Assembly (NCBI GenBank): GCA_033439255.1
Contig: CM065879.1
Span: forward strand, 3,416,501-3,480,500
Length of the DNA stretch: 64,000 bases
Origin: Hericium rajendrae
Lineage: Eukaryota > Basidiomycota > Agaricomycetes > Russulales > Hericiaceae
Reading direction: 5' to 3'
Under the pieces are notes generated by a model that saw nothing but the letters and a program-made list of their open reading frames with translations, did no database searches and was not told where the DNA came from. How positions within the stretch are numbered: the stretch's first letter is position 1; each line of letters opens with the position of its first letter. Positions 20,321-31,855 of this stretch are shown here, in pieces. The translations under genes were made by a program, and so were the position numbers.

Positions 20321-20746
20321 GTCTTCCCACGGTTCAAATCCCTATCTTCCTCACGTCTCTTTTAGTTTTAGTTATAGAAAAGAATTTCCAGGCAAGAGTT
20401 AGAGTGATAATTGAGACGGGATACTGGTCAGTCGAGATGTATCCAGGGTTATCTATGGAGAATGTTTTTGGGGGCATGCAATTGTGTCAATGGGCTTCTT
20501 GACTGTGTTGTTGCAACGGTACATATCGGCCGTTACTTGCAATTTATGTCGCGTTCCGTGCAAGATAATCATCAGACGAGGCATTGCGTGATTGACCTCG
20601 GGAATACTAGTCCGTACGGAGAAGAAAGTATTAATACTACTGCTACATAACAACGTGTACACCCAAGGTACACAGTGCCACCGATCCTCGAAACAAAATC
20701 AAGAATACACGAACCAGTTCAAGGCAAACCCAAGACACGAAATAAA
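20321..20746. promoter_or_regulatory. PCT1 upstream region and 3' side of the Zn2Cys6 gene
   Basis: No conserved coding sequence. Given the two minus-strand genes, this 426-bp gap must hold the PCT1 promoter and the terminator of neither other gene... the Zn2Cys6 gene ends at 20747 and is transcribed away from it. No TATA box is obvious. Confidence 0.4.
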
Positions 20747-23700
20747 TTATCCCTCCATCATCATCGATCCACGCCCGTTCGTCCGCGCATACGCCTCCGG
20801 CACCGGCGGCGTCTCCTGGAAGATCGAACCCCACTCGCCCTGCCCAAAGCCCTGCCCGACGTTCGTCCCCCAGAACATGCTCTCCTCCGCGCTCATGCCC
20901 ATGCCCATCCCTGCTCCCGCATAGCCCGCCATTCCGCCCTCGACGTACTGCGGCATCCCCGCTGCGAGTTGGTATGCCTGCACCTGCTGCGGCTGCGGCT
21001 GCTGTTGCTGCCGCGGCTGCGACCAGACCATGCCGTCCATCGCCGGCTGCTGCTGTTGGGCTGGCGGCGGTGGCATCGCTGCTTGCGATGTGTTCTCAGG
21101 AGCGTAGGCGACGGGTGAGATCGCTTGGGCATAGGCCGTCTCCTGCGAAGGCGGGCGGTGCGGCTGCTGCTGCTGGACATGCGGGTGCGCTGGATGGGTG
21201 GAAGGCGGGGGGCCGGGCGGCTGTGTGGCGGTGGACGTCTGCACCGGCGCCCAGCGCAACGACGGCAGTGTCTTGCTGTGCATCGACAGCACCGAACTCG
21301 TCCCGCCAGGCATCGAAGAGCCGGGCGTCGTATGCGGGTGGAACGGCTGCGACTGCTGCTGTTGCGCTGGGTACGCAGCAGCAGCAGTATGGTTGTGAAC
21401 GCCCGGCGCACGCATGTGTACAGGACTTTCCGGACTGACGCTGTCGAGTGCGGGTGATCCGACGCCGACGCTGCCGCCGCTGACAACGCTCCCCTCGCTA
21501 CCGCGCTCGCTCAGCGTGGCGCTCTCGCGCCCGCGTCCAAGCGGCACGTTCGGCGAGTCGTGATACGGGAACGCGAGCTGCCGCACGACCGAGAGCACTG
21601 CCGTCTTCATACGTTCGCGCTCCGCGTCGTCCGCGTCCGCGAAGCCCTCCGCATACAGTGGGCCCAGGGCGCGCAGCACCGCGAGCGCCTTGGCGGCGAC
21701 GGGCAGGCCGCCCACCCCCGCACGCTCGAGTACCGCGACTGCGCTGACCACGTTCTCGCGGAGCAGCGCCGCGCCGGGCTGCGCAGGTGCGCGCACGAGC
21801 TGGAAACAGAAGAACATGGCCGCGCTGAACACGTGCACAGGTCCCCAGTTCATATGCCCAGGAACGCCGAGCGCGGCACTCGAGTGCATCTCCGGGCGCG
21901 CCTGTGCGACGAGCGCGACGAGCTCACTCGCGGCATGCACGGCGGTGTCCCAGCTCTGCTTGACACGCGCGTCCGCGTGCCGACCCGCGGCAGGCGCGTA
22001 CGCCTCTTCGCGGCCTGCCCACGGCCGGTGCAGCGTGAAGCGGATGTGCAGGAACGCGGTGCGCAGCACAACGCTCTGCACGCCGCGGCGCCGTTCTTCG
22101 ACGCCCGCGCTGCGCAGCGCACGCGTGAGCTCCCACTCGTCCATGATGAAGACCGAGGGGAGTGCATCCCACCAGGCCTGCAGCCGCCGGTCATGGGAGA
22201 TCACGGTGTCGTAGGCGACGGGTTGCAGGGAGATAGCGGTGTCCATGATATCGCCAAGCAGGTGCGCGAGTCGGAACAACGCCAAATTGGACGTATACTG
22301 CGGGATGGCATCGGGAGGCGCAGTTGAGCGGACGTGGGCCGACGGCAGCACAGTATCAAAATGGTGCGTTGCGATCGCGAGCGGACGTCCGAACATGAAC
22401 GCTTGCCAGCTTGAGCCATACATCAGAGGTCGTGCCAGCCACAGTCTGTGAAACAAAGGCGTACCGCTCAAGTAGAATGACGTGCCACCATGCCCAGCGC
22501 CGCCGCTCTTTCATCTCCTCGTTCATGCCGCCGTGCCCATGCCCTTGGACCCGTCCACCACCGCCACAATCCGGGTCGCGGTGCAGGCCCATGGCAGTCG
22601 CGACGCCCATCAGCTCACTCTTCACGGCCCAGATCTCCTCGCTGTCGATCTTGCTCAGCGTGAGATAATGGGTACGCACAAGCTGCAGTTCAACGAGCTC
22701 GAGTGTATGAGCGCGCGACTCTGCCTGCCGCCGCTGCAGTGCGACGCGCATCACATTGTACCAGCACAGACCCAGCTCCTCCCGCGCCCGCTCGCGTTCC
22801 TTCACACGTCGCAGGCTGCTCTCGTGATCCCCGTCGTCAACCCCGCCGAGGCCCAGCCCCAGCGAGCCGAAAAGGTCGTGATCATCCGGTAGGTAGTGCA
22901 ACGCGACGGCCATGCAAAGGCAAGCCGTGCCGAGCACGAGCCGCTCGGCACCGCGCCCGCGCTTATAACGCGTCCAACGCTCAGCAAATGCGCCGCGATG
23001 GACATGGCGGTAGATCCAAGTGCAGTACTCGAAATAGTAGTCGAGCAGGCCGTCGATGATGGAGGCGTCAGGGAGAAGGGACAGCAGATCGCGATCGGAG
23101 ACGTAGGGATCTATGGGGGACGCGGATGGCCCGGGGGCGTGAGGCAGTGGGGAATATAGGGTGGAGGATGACGGCGTGGGCTGAGCGGCGCGGGCAGGGC
23201 GGTCGGTATCGGAGTCGGGTTCTTGGTCAGGGTCGGGCTCTGCGTCGCGCGCGTCCTGGGGAGAGGATAAGGCACGGAATGGGCTGAGGGGAAGAAAGAC
23301 GCACGGAAGAGAGATGGGACACAGCGCTTGTAGGGCCGGCATAGAACCCACCCTGACCCGAGCGCCCGCGCGCACCTGGCGCACTCTCGCTTGCACCGCC
23401 TGATGGGCCCGGGTCTCGATAAGAGGCTTGGTCGACACTGGCTCGGCGGTAATAAGCGTCAGTACTATCGCGGCGATGAACATCGAGGAGGTCCCGATCA
23501 GAGTCGACGGATTCCTGTTTGGGAGGGGCATGTGAATGGAGAGCGCCATTGAGAGCAACTCCGGCGGGTGCTGTGAAGTCGAAGGATGTACGGGACGGGA
23601 AGCCAGAGGAGGATGTGCTAGTACCGGAAGCGGCTGCTCGCTGCTGGGCGACGTAGTGAGATTCAAGCAGGGCGAGAGAATGTCGGATCTTGGAGAACTC

Positions 23701-24206
23701 GAAGGTCGCGTCTAATGGGCGGGGTGCGCTGGGAGATAATGAGGCTCATGGAAGAGGATGAAGGATTAAGCAACGCACGAATCTACATTGCTGAGGCGTG
23801 CGGAGGAGACGTCCTGGTTCTGGTAGCAGAGGTGGGAGGTGCCTGGTGGACAGGACATTGAACAAGCGCCGAGAGAGGTGGGGTGACATATCTGACGAGC
23901 CACTCACCTCTCAGAACACAACTTGAACACGGGCGGTTTCTGAGAGAAGGATGTATGGGTGAGAGAATGAAGAAGGGTTGGGTGTGGGACAGACCTGTCG
24001 CACTTGAGCTTGCTGTTCCTGCAGGGCTCGCAGTTGATTGCTTTTCGTGCGCGTTTTGCGGGGACTCTATGTGGCTGGGAGTCGCGATCATGTGGATGGA
24101 GGCGAGAAGACGAGGCTGGATCAGAAGGAGAGATGGGGCGGGTGCGGACGCGGGAATGGGTGATGGAGCTGGAAGACGGGTCTGTGGGAGCGTCCGAGTC
24201 AGCCAT
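20747..24206 (-). CDS. Zn2Cys6 (C6) fungal transcription factor
   Basis: A nuclear DNA-binding regulator, target unknown. Exons on the minus strand: 24206-23995, 23939-23908, 23842-23779, 23728-23305, 23255-22465, 22409-20747; 1061 aa, phases consistent. The zinc cluster spans exons 1-3: CEPCRNSKLKCDR, NRPCSSCVLR, GTSHLCYQ, giving C-X2-C-X6-C-X5-C-X2-C-X8-C at about residues 59-86, preceded by a basic KRARKA stretch. A linker or coiled coil follows (ATFEFSKIRHSLALLESHY). The fungal_trans domain (PF04082 type) spans about residues 290-700 with IDGLLDYYFEYCTWIYR, LGTACLCMAVALHYL, WQAFMFGRPLAIATHHFDT. The last 250 residues are rich in Gln, Pro and Ser with poly-Gln runs, as in activation domains. 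The splice choice for exon 3 was made to keep the sixth cysteine. Confidence 0.9.
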
Positions 24207-25882
24207 CGATGTTGGGAGAGAGAAGGATGGCGGTCGGGACGAGAGGGAACCGAAGACGATCGCCTACGTTAGCCTCAGCTAATACTTGCTAGTCGCGGGA
24301 ATCCAAACGAGTCCCGTGCCGCCCTTCCCGGCGCCGTGCCTCGTCCGTCCACTTCCGCCTCCAATCAATTCAGTCCCTGTCCTCCCCCGCCCTCCTCGCC
24401 GCCGCCCTGGACAACAGCTCGTAACATGCCGACGTCGGCTTCTGTGCTTGCCTCTTCTCAGCGTCTCTCCTCCTCCCCACCCTCTTCCGACCCTGCATCC
24501 TAACAGGACGCCCTCTCCTCGTACCCTTGCCTTCCGCGTCCCTCTTTCTCCATTCCTTCTCTTTCCATTTGACCTCTCTCGCCTCTCTTCCACGAATACA
24601 CCTCCATCATTCTCTCACAAATAATATGTCCCCCAGATCTTTCAATCTAGCTTTCCGCCTACTTTATCTGCGCATCAGAGCGCCTCCGCACTCCGAGTCG
24701 GCCCGCCCTGTCCAGCGCCCACCATCGTCCATGCGCACACCCCCCTCATCATGTCACCCTCCATTCGTTATGTGCGAAACTGCACCCACGGGTGCAATTA
24801 GGGGCCCACTCCGTGCGCTATTCCTGGCGACACGGCTTCGTCTTCGAATCCAAGCCTATCACCCACCTACGAACGCTCCCGTCTGCTGATCTGCGTTCAT
24901 ATGCTCTCCCAAACAGCGGGCTCTCCGATTTCTTATCTCGCAGACTGCCTCGTCCACATCTTCATATCTTGCCATAGCAGCCCGCGGACGCCGCGTGCCT
25001 AGTTTCATCTCCACACTATAGTCTGAATACTTCCGTTCTAAAGAATAGAAGCGCCGTCTAGCTTCTAATCGCGCCCGGCTGTTCGTCGGCGCATTCGGGG
25101 CACGCCTGTATAGCATCGAGATTGAGACAGGAAAGTCGCCTCGATTTGCTGTGCATAAATTCACCGGTGCGCAAAGGAGATCGTTCGCAGTCTCATACGT
25201 TCTCCTGCACGCAATCTATCAGCGCTGTGATCTAGTCAGCGCCTCCTCGTGCATTCGGTCTGTTTAAATTACCGCCTGTGTTGGTGATTGAGACGATCTA
25301 GTATGGTACATTTTCAAATATCCATTCTGCATGCATAATCACAATGCAGATACCCCGCTTTGCCTCCGCCGATATCAATCATCCGCAGCCTCGAACGACG
25401 CTAATCGCTCGCGCAAATCCCCAACGCCCGCACGATCAGATCCTGGTAGCCGTTCCGACTTACGCCTGCGCCCGACGGATATATCGCTGGTGACGCTCCG
25501 TCACCACTCACTACGCCGTGCTCAATGAGATCACAAACGCGCATTCCCGCCTGCATAAAGGAGGCACATCACAACAAGACTTGGTCTTGCAGAGGGGTGA
25601 TGGCTAGTGAGATCCGTGCTGTACGCCTGCTGCGTGTACCGGATTGTGGGTTCGTGCGCAGCTAGTTTGTAGAACACAGTGGGCAATACACACACCGCGT
25701 CAACTATGATGTGTTGCCTACCATCCGCTTGACAAAATAATTGAGGACAAATGCCTGTGTATAGGTAATGATACGCAAAATACAAGTCCAAGTTCTTCAT
25801 GAATATTTACATCAATGTCATGACTACATCTCGAAGCTTCGCCGAACTACGTCCATCGTTCACCATTGCCAAACTGAACGCC
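24207..25882. other. Long intergenic region upstream of the Zn2Cys6 gene
   Basis: About 1.7 kb with pyrimidine-rich tracts on the plus strand (24280-24620) that would act as purine-rich leader on the minus strand. Short open frames here have Ser/Pro/Arg-rich translations without motifs. I see no gene. The Zn2Cys6 promoter should lie at its left side and the LIM gene's 3' end at its right. Confidence 0.5.
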
Positions 25883-27642
25883 TCAACCCCCGGCCTTCCC
25901 AAGTAGCGCGTACCCGCTACCCTGCGGTCCATGCAGCTGAATCCCAAAGACGGACGCAAACGCGCAACGATGATGTCAGTTCCCGATGTCTGCGCGGCTG
26001 AATAATAAACGGAGGCCGCACCTTCGAGTAGCACCGATGGCAGAACGGCGCGCCGTCCTTCTCCGTCAGACGCGTCGAGTCGAGCGACGTGCCGCACTCC
26101 GTGCAACGCAGACAGCTCTTATGCCACGTCTTCCCCACCGCCTTCACCTACAGACCAACATCACCATTAGCACACTGTAGCACAGCACGATCCGCACAGG
26201 CGCACCTGCTCCGCAAAATAGACGCTCTTCCCGCACCGCGGGCACTGCGGCGTCCCGCTCCCCCAGACCTTGCCTCCGCCCGTCGGTGTCGCGCGGAGCG
26301 CCGCCCCCGCGCCGTAGCGCGTACCTGTCGGCGTCGCCGCAAGTCGGCCCATCGTCGCCCCGCCACCCGTGCTCAAGTTCAGGGTCACAACGCCCCCGCG
26401 GCCATCACCGCCTGACGCTGACCGGCCCATCGTCGCTGGCGTGCGTGGCGGAAGGGACGGCACATTCCCATCTCCGCTGACGCTCCCGTTTGACGCCGAG
26501 CGCCCGACGGTTGCAGGCGCACGCGGCGGCAACGACGGCGGTGCCCGTCCGACGGTCGCCGGCATGCGCGGCGGTGGCTGCAGGGGTGTCACCCGCTTCG
26601 GCGCCCACTCGTCCTCCTCGTCGTCTGCCTCAGTGTCGGTCCGCTGTGTCTTCGGCGCCCAGTCATCGTCGGCGGCACGGCGCGTGGGCGAGTGGTCCGG
26701 CGTCAGCGGCACGGTCCGCGGGAGCCCGCCGAGTCCGCGCCCGACGTGCGTCGGCGTCCCCGTTCCCATCATCACGCCGCGCTCGCGCTCCGGCGTTGCA
26801 GGGCGCAGCGGGTCCGCTTCGGGTTCTGCGGCGTCCTCGTCGACCTGAGAAAGCGCCTCGAAGCTCTGCCTTGTGGGACTCGGGGAGAAGCCGCCGCCGC
26901 TGCCGGTGATGTTCGCGCGGACGGTGCCGAACGTCGCGCGCGTCGGGCTGAGGGCGCGGGTTGGGCGTAGCAGCGGGCCGGGCGAGCCCATGCCGCTGAA
27001 CGCACCGCCTGTGTTCGCACGGCCTACGGGGAAGAGGCGCGGGGGCGGCGTCGCGCGTGTGGGAGATGCTGGCGGGGAGAACGTGGTGCCGGTGCGCGTC
27101 GGCGAGAGCGGCCGGTACGGGAGGTTCGCCTGGCGCAGGTCGCGGGTGCCGAAGCATTTGACATGGCAGTTCTTGCTGTGTGGGGTTAAATTGTGGTCAG
27201 GATGGGTGGATGAGTATGGGTGGGTGCTTACCAGTATGGCTGAGTGGCACGGGGCGGTTGTCAGTGGGCGGAAGGTATGGAGGTGGGCGGGACGTACCTG
27301 CTCGTCGTGCTCGAGGAGACTTAAGGAATCTAGTCTCTTATTGCATTCTGTGCAGGACAAACAGGGCTGCTGGACATGAGAAGTATATTAGGAGGAGTGT
27401 GCGATGTGGCCGCACCTTGTGGTATAGCTGCAATGTCCGGCTGGACATGAGCACGGGTGTAGTAAATAACAGATCTCAGATCGACGTGCCTTTCTTCCTG
27501 GACCCATTACCTGCATCACAGCCAATTGAGGAAGCTGTTAGGAAGTTATCCAGCTGAGCATCGAGATTGTACGCACCTGCTCGGCTGCGTAGACAGCCTT
27601 GCTACACCTCGGGCAAATGGGTGTTCCGCCGAAAGGATGCAT
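25883..27642 (-). CDS. Two-LIM-domain protein with long Ser/Pro linker
   Basis: LIM zinc fingers act as protein-binding modules, in fungi often at sites of polarised growth; the partner is unknown. Exons on the minus strand: 27642-27577, 27510-27490, 27427-27416, 27366-27298, 27239-27232, 27175-26206, 26147-26022, 25936-25883; 441 aa. LIM1 (residues 9-75) runs TPICPRCSKAVYAAEQ, VMGPGRKLYHKPCLSCTEC, LLEHDEQPYCKNCHVK. The linker carries many TPTR/SPTR and ATVGR repeats. LIM2 runs TPQCPRCGKSVYFAEQ, GKTWHKSCLRCTECG, FCHRCYSK, and the protein ends LHGPQGSGYALLGKAGG. Exon 5 is 8 nt (CCATACTG), and the intron after exon 2 starts with GC (AAG/GCACGT), needed to keep GRKLYHK. The family's residues appear intact in both fingers. 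Confidence 0.9.
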
Positions 27643-28393
27643 AATTTAGTGGATATTTCCGCAAATAACGATAATCAAGACCCAGGATCCAATTCAGGAT
27701 GTCTATAGAGTGGATAGTCGATGCTTTCCCTGAGTATAGGATGGTAGAGGGGAGAGATGGATGGTAACGGCGTCCGACTCTATTGGAGTTAGCGGCCGTG
27801 CTCGATGCTATGACGCTGACATATGACGATGACATAATCATAGATAAGATTAGATTTCTCTCCTGGTCTTCTCGACGAATGCACCGAGTAAGAAGTGCGT
27901 TGCCCTTTTGTTGCCCTCTAATGTTAAGTCCTTTGATCTCACGGATGTCGAGAGTGAGAGGGAATTATGGTTTGCTATAGCATGGCGGCTTAGAACGCGG
28001 CACTCTTTATTGAGCCTTAAAATTGAACACGGAATACTAATTCCGAGGACCACCGATCAAGCTCGAATGCGCATGGTAAAGCTGCTCTGTTTCATTAATA
28101 AAAATGACGACGAATATATGGAAAGCTACAGCTCTAAATACCCATCGTAAATGTTGCTAAGTACACGACACCAATAACTTGCCACGTAACCTTTCGTCGA
28201 GGATTGGTCAAGAAACAACTTTGAAACGGGACCGCAAAAGTTGCAGCGGCTAGATCCGGATGTTCCCACGATTCGGAGATTGAAAATGATTTGACAACTC
28301 TGATTTTGAGCAGCAAACACAGGTTCCCCACCATCGTTTTGCTCTTTCCCTCGTTCCTCTCTCTCCACCAAAAGACACCCCCAGTTCGCCATC
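27643..28393. promoter_or_regulatory. Bidirectional promoter region between LIM gene and eIF5A
   Basis: 751 bp between divergent genes. The eIF5A side has a pyrimidine-rich stretch just upstream of its ATG (TTTCCCTCGTTCCTCTCTCT near 28346), typical of highly expressed fungal genes. No coding sequence was recognised. Confidence 0.45.
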
Positions 28394-29218
28394 ATGTCTG
28401 ACGACGAGCAACACAACCAGACCTTCGAGCAGGTGCGTTCTTACGCTTCTCTCCTCCAGTCCTCCGGTACAGAAAACTGATGCAAAAACGCCTCCGTCCA
28501 GGCCAATGCTGGGGCCTCCACCACCTTCCCCATGCAATGCTCTGCTCTTCGCAAGAACGGGCACGTTGTTATCAAGGGTACGCATGGTTAGGTGTCTTGG
28601 ATCGGTTCTTAGTCTGATCGGAGACATTTCTTGCAGGCCGTCCCTGCAAGATCGTCGATATGTCCACCTCGAAGACCGGTAAGCACGGTCACGCGAAGGT
28701 CCATCTCGTCGCGATTGATGTGAGTTTACGCCTAATTACACTCGGGCATTATATCTGACCATTTTTCTAGATTTTCACCGGCAAAAAATTGGTACGTGCC
28801 CCCGAGCGCCACCTTCGATGGAGATTAACTGTTACTGCAGGAGGACATCTGCCCCTCCACCCACAACATGGATGTCCCCAACGTCACGCGCAACGAATAC
28901 CAGCTTGTATGTCATTCATCGATCGCGGCGTACATTCTCGTCCGGTCCCACTTACCCTCCTGTTAAAGGTTAACGTTGATGACGGTTTCCTCAACTTGAT
29001 GACTTCCGACGGCACCCCCAAGGATGATGTTAAGGTGCCCGAGGGTGACCTCGGCAAACAGATCCAGGCCGATTTCGACGATGGCAAGGATATGCTGGTC
29101 ACCATCGTCTCCGCCATGGGAGAGGAGCAGGTAAAGTTGCCGCCCTGATTTGGTAGGCCATATCATACTCACTCTTTCCTAGGCGATCTCTGTCAAGGAG
29201 GCTCCTAAGGGCACCTAG
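28394..29218 (+). CDS. TIF51: Translation factor eIF5A
   Basis: It binds the ribosome and relieves stalling at polyproline and other hard sequences; it needs hypusine. Exons: 28394-28432, 28502-28577, 28637-28719, 28771-28791, 28841-28906, 28969-29130, 29183-29218; 160 aa, all phases agreeing, the usual eukaryotic length. The N-terminal SH3-like domain holds [19 protein letters not shown] and the hypusine loop [12 protein letters not shown], with the modified lysine at residue 54. The C-terminal OB fold starts at [11 protein letters not shown]. Seven exons in 825 bp, including one of 21 nt, is dense even for a basidiomycete. Strong codon bias to C-ending codons fits high expression. Confidence 0.97.
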
Positions 29219-29810
29219 GTCCTGACTTTCTTTGGTGAGTCTCAAACATGCCCCGCATAAACTCCCTCCGCATGGCATCCGATCACCATTTTCCATTCGA
29301 TGTCATACGACTCGCCTTTTCATCGGTCAGACAAATTGTTCATCGGCAGCTGACTTCATTTTCTCCAGTGTTATGTGTTTATCGCGTGTTAGTATTGTCC
29401 CTCATTATCCCATCCCCCGCACCCTTCTCCCATCCATACACGCGTGCTGTCCGTGGTTGTTGTGCATGTACTTTGTCAAGACTTGTTTAGCTTGAGCGTC
29501 ATGTACTGCATAAGCTTGTCGATGAGTAGTAGCTGCTCTCCCGCAGCTATTGTGTATGAAGAGGTATATCTGTTTGTGAAAATATCAATGTCAGCTATAA
29601 ATGTCAGCTATAGACTTCCTTCGGGACTCATGGATATATTCTGCAGACGTTGCGGTTTTCTGAAGTTTTTGAAGTACTCGTAAAGAAGGACGGGGATCTA
29701 TTGCGATGACACGCGCGAAAATGGCTCCCCAAAACGACAGCAATGCGACAACAGCGAATGATACACATGACACAAAGCGAGAACATGCAGATATGCTCCT
29801 ACGGTGCCTA
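29219..29810. other. Gap between convergent eIF5A and TAF8-like genes
   Basis: 592 bp with T-rich plus-strand DNA following the eIF5A stop, expected to hold both 3' ends. No gene seen. Confidence 0.5.
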
Positions 29811-31643
29811 TTACGAAGCACGACCCTCACTCGTCGCTCTTCCGGGTACTGGAGGGTTGATTCGAGTGGTCTGGATGCTACCTTGTCGGAGACGGCGTAA
29901 AGGAAGGGGTTCCTTGTAGTTCTTCTGCTCGAACTGCCATGTGGCATAGTATCGCGCATCAGGTAACGGCTTCTCTTCCTTCTCTGCAGCCTCTTTGGCC
30001 TTCCCATTGGGAACTCCATTCGCCTGTGCTTCTCTCCCCTTCCCCGGAACGGGAGCTGGTGTTGCAGCCGCGGGAGCGGAGTTCCACGGCGCAGGAACAC
30101 TGGGACGGTGGATAATTGACGTATCGCCTTGAATGAAAGGTGGATGCCCCAAGCGCGTCGTGCGAGATAGCACAGAACCCTGTATAGATATGATCAGTGA
30201 GATATGACGATGAAGAGATGATCAAGACGCACTGGAAGTACAAGCCGAGCTAATTCTGGTATGCGAGAAGACTGTTGGCTAGCTAGCGGGGCAAGTCTCT
30301 CCTGAGCCAGCGATCTCGGAGGCACAGGCGGTAAGTTGCTCCTCCTTTCTTTCTCTTCTGCCTTCTCTCTTGAACCGTCTTCACCTGGCAGTGCTTTGTC
30401 GATAGGGATGGGATAAGTGGGTCCGATGGCTGCGACGGCAGGGGCATTGGGCGCGGTAGCAGCGTAGAGCGTATCTGCAGGCTCCCATCTTGGTGCCTTC
30501 TGCGCCTGTTGCAGAAGAGCAACGGCAACCCGATGGCGCGCAGCATTTGCGGCATTGGGATTGGCAGGAGGAGGATGGGTCAGTACATGATGATATGCAG
30601 CCAGGAGGGACGGTTGGAGTTGAGGTGTAGGTAATCGCGCTATTGAAGAGGCTGTGGGTCCAGAGGAAGGGGGTGGTGCGGACGGTAGATGCCACTCTGG
30701 AGTTGAAGCAAGCGAGGATTCATGGTATGGAACAGTTGTGAGATAATCTGGAAGACCCCCAGACGAAGGTTGGATGGGCAGGTGTGGAATGGGTGGTCGT
30801 TCAGTCTTCACAGCAGATACTTGAGGAGGCGGGGTTGGCTGCGAGGGTACGTCGAGAGTAAAGGCTTCGGGCGCAGGGGAAGTACGGTCGCTGGGGAAAG
30901 GCGGTAGATAGTCCGGTATATGTGGTGGCGGACACCAGTCGTCGGTTCGTGCCCGCTTACGGGCCGGTGAAGATGGATTAGAGACGGGTGATAATGGTAA
31001 TGGAGGGGAGGGGGTTCGCCGTGGTGTCGTGGGTGCAAGACGTTGTATTGGCGCAACGTTGTCCAGGACCATTGCATCAGAATCTTCTGCGGCTGTCGTT
31101 CCGAAAGCCTCCTGCTTCTCCAGTTCATCCATGTTCACGTCTAACTGGCTTCCTTCAGACATCTCTTCGGACTCGTCATCACTAATTTCTTGCAGCTCGT
31201 CAGGGACAGGGCCGTAAATTAACGGTATGGCTTCGCGAGCAGGCGGTAATCCAACCGACAGAGACGCTGGGGATTGAAATATCAATGTAAGCCGTGCACT
31301 GAGCACGACTTGACTGACCCTTGAAAGAGTTCAAGTCCTCCAACCGTTTGGCAGAGTGGCCTGCGTACTTCGCGAGTTCTTCGCCTTCGTACTGACAATA
31401 CTCGCTCAGCTCTTCAACACTTACGCCAAGCTCACCCAGAGCACAGACTGCATCTCTGACGGAAAGATCCGTCCTCCCCGCATGCTGCGCATATTGAGCA
31501 CAAGTCGATGAGAGCAGCAGGAGGTAGCGAGAGAGTAAGTCTGTGAGAGTTAATGAGGCTTGGGTCGAAGATCTGGCAAAGCTGTGGGCGTGAAGTGTTT
31601 TCGCAGTGACCGAATCAAGGATTTTGAGTGCTCCGGCGTCCAT
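29811..31643 (-). CDS. TFIID subunit 8-like histone-fold protein
   Basis: Exons on the minus strand: 31643-31319, 31266-30233, 30179-29811; 575 aa, phases consistent. Residues 1-80 form a bromodomain-associated (BTP) histone fold as in TAF8 and TAF3 (DAGALKILDSVTAKTLHAH, LTDLLSRYLLLLSSTCAQYA, LSVRDAVCALGELGVSVEEL). A basic patch PARKRARTDDW is followed by HIPDYLPPFPSD, which resembles the 'PPHLPPFP' segment of TAF8 and favours TAF8 over TAF3; no PHD finger is visible. A Pro/Ala-rich middle and a PDARYYATWQFEQKNY segment follow. TAF8 is a structural subunit of TFIID in RNA polymerase II preinitiation. The last 25 codons are not conserved-looking and a further intron is possible. It is divergent from VMA1 with 213 bp between starts. 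Confidence 0.72.
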
Positions 31644-31855
31644 TGCGAGTATATGTCGGGTACGGGGAAGGCACAGTCTTGCCGACGTTGAATGCAATGA
31701 GCTCAATGTGGTGGTGGTCAGGAGCAGGCGTTGGAGCGGCGCTTGAACTGGTTCGGTGCTTTCCGAACCAGTGCTTGCAAGTACTTCGCGAGTGGCAGTG
31801 AACCTGATCTGTACGAACCAGTATACGACATCCATTGTCGTCGCCTACGTGAACC

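Noticed and set aside
20893-22327. Long antisense open frames over the Zn2Cys6 gene (both strands)
   Set aside because: They are GC-rich shadows: Arg/Ala/Cys-rich translations without motifs, opposite the conserved fungal_trans coding frame.
23779-23842. Alternative acceptor in exon 3 of the Zn2Cys6 gene giving CVLREPGR
   Set aside because: Phases work too, but the sixth zinc-binding cysteine would be lost; the chosen splice keeps C-X2-C-X8-C.
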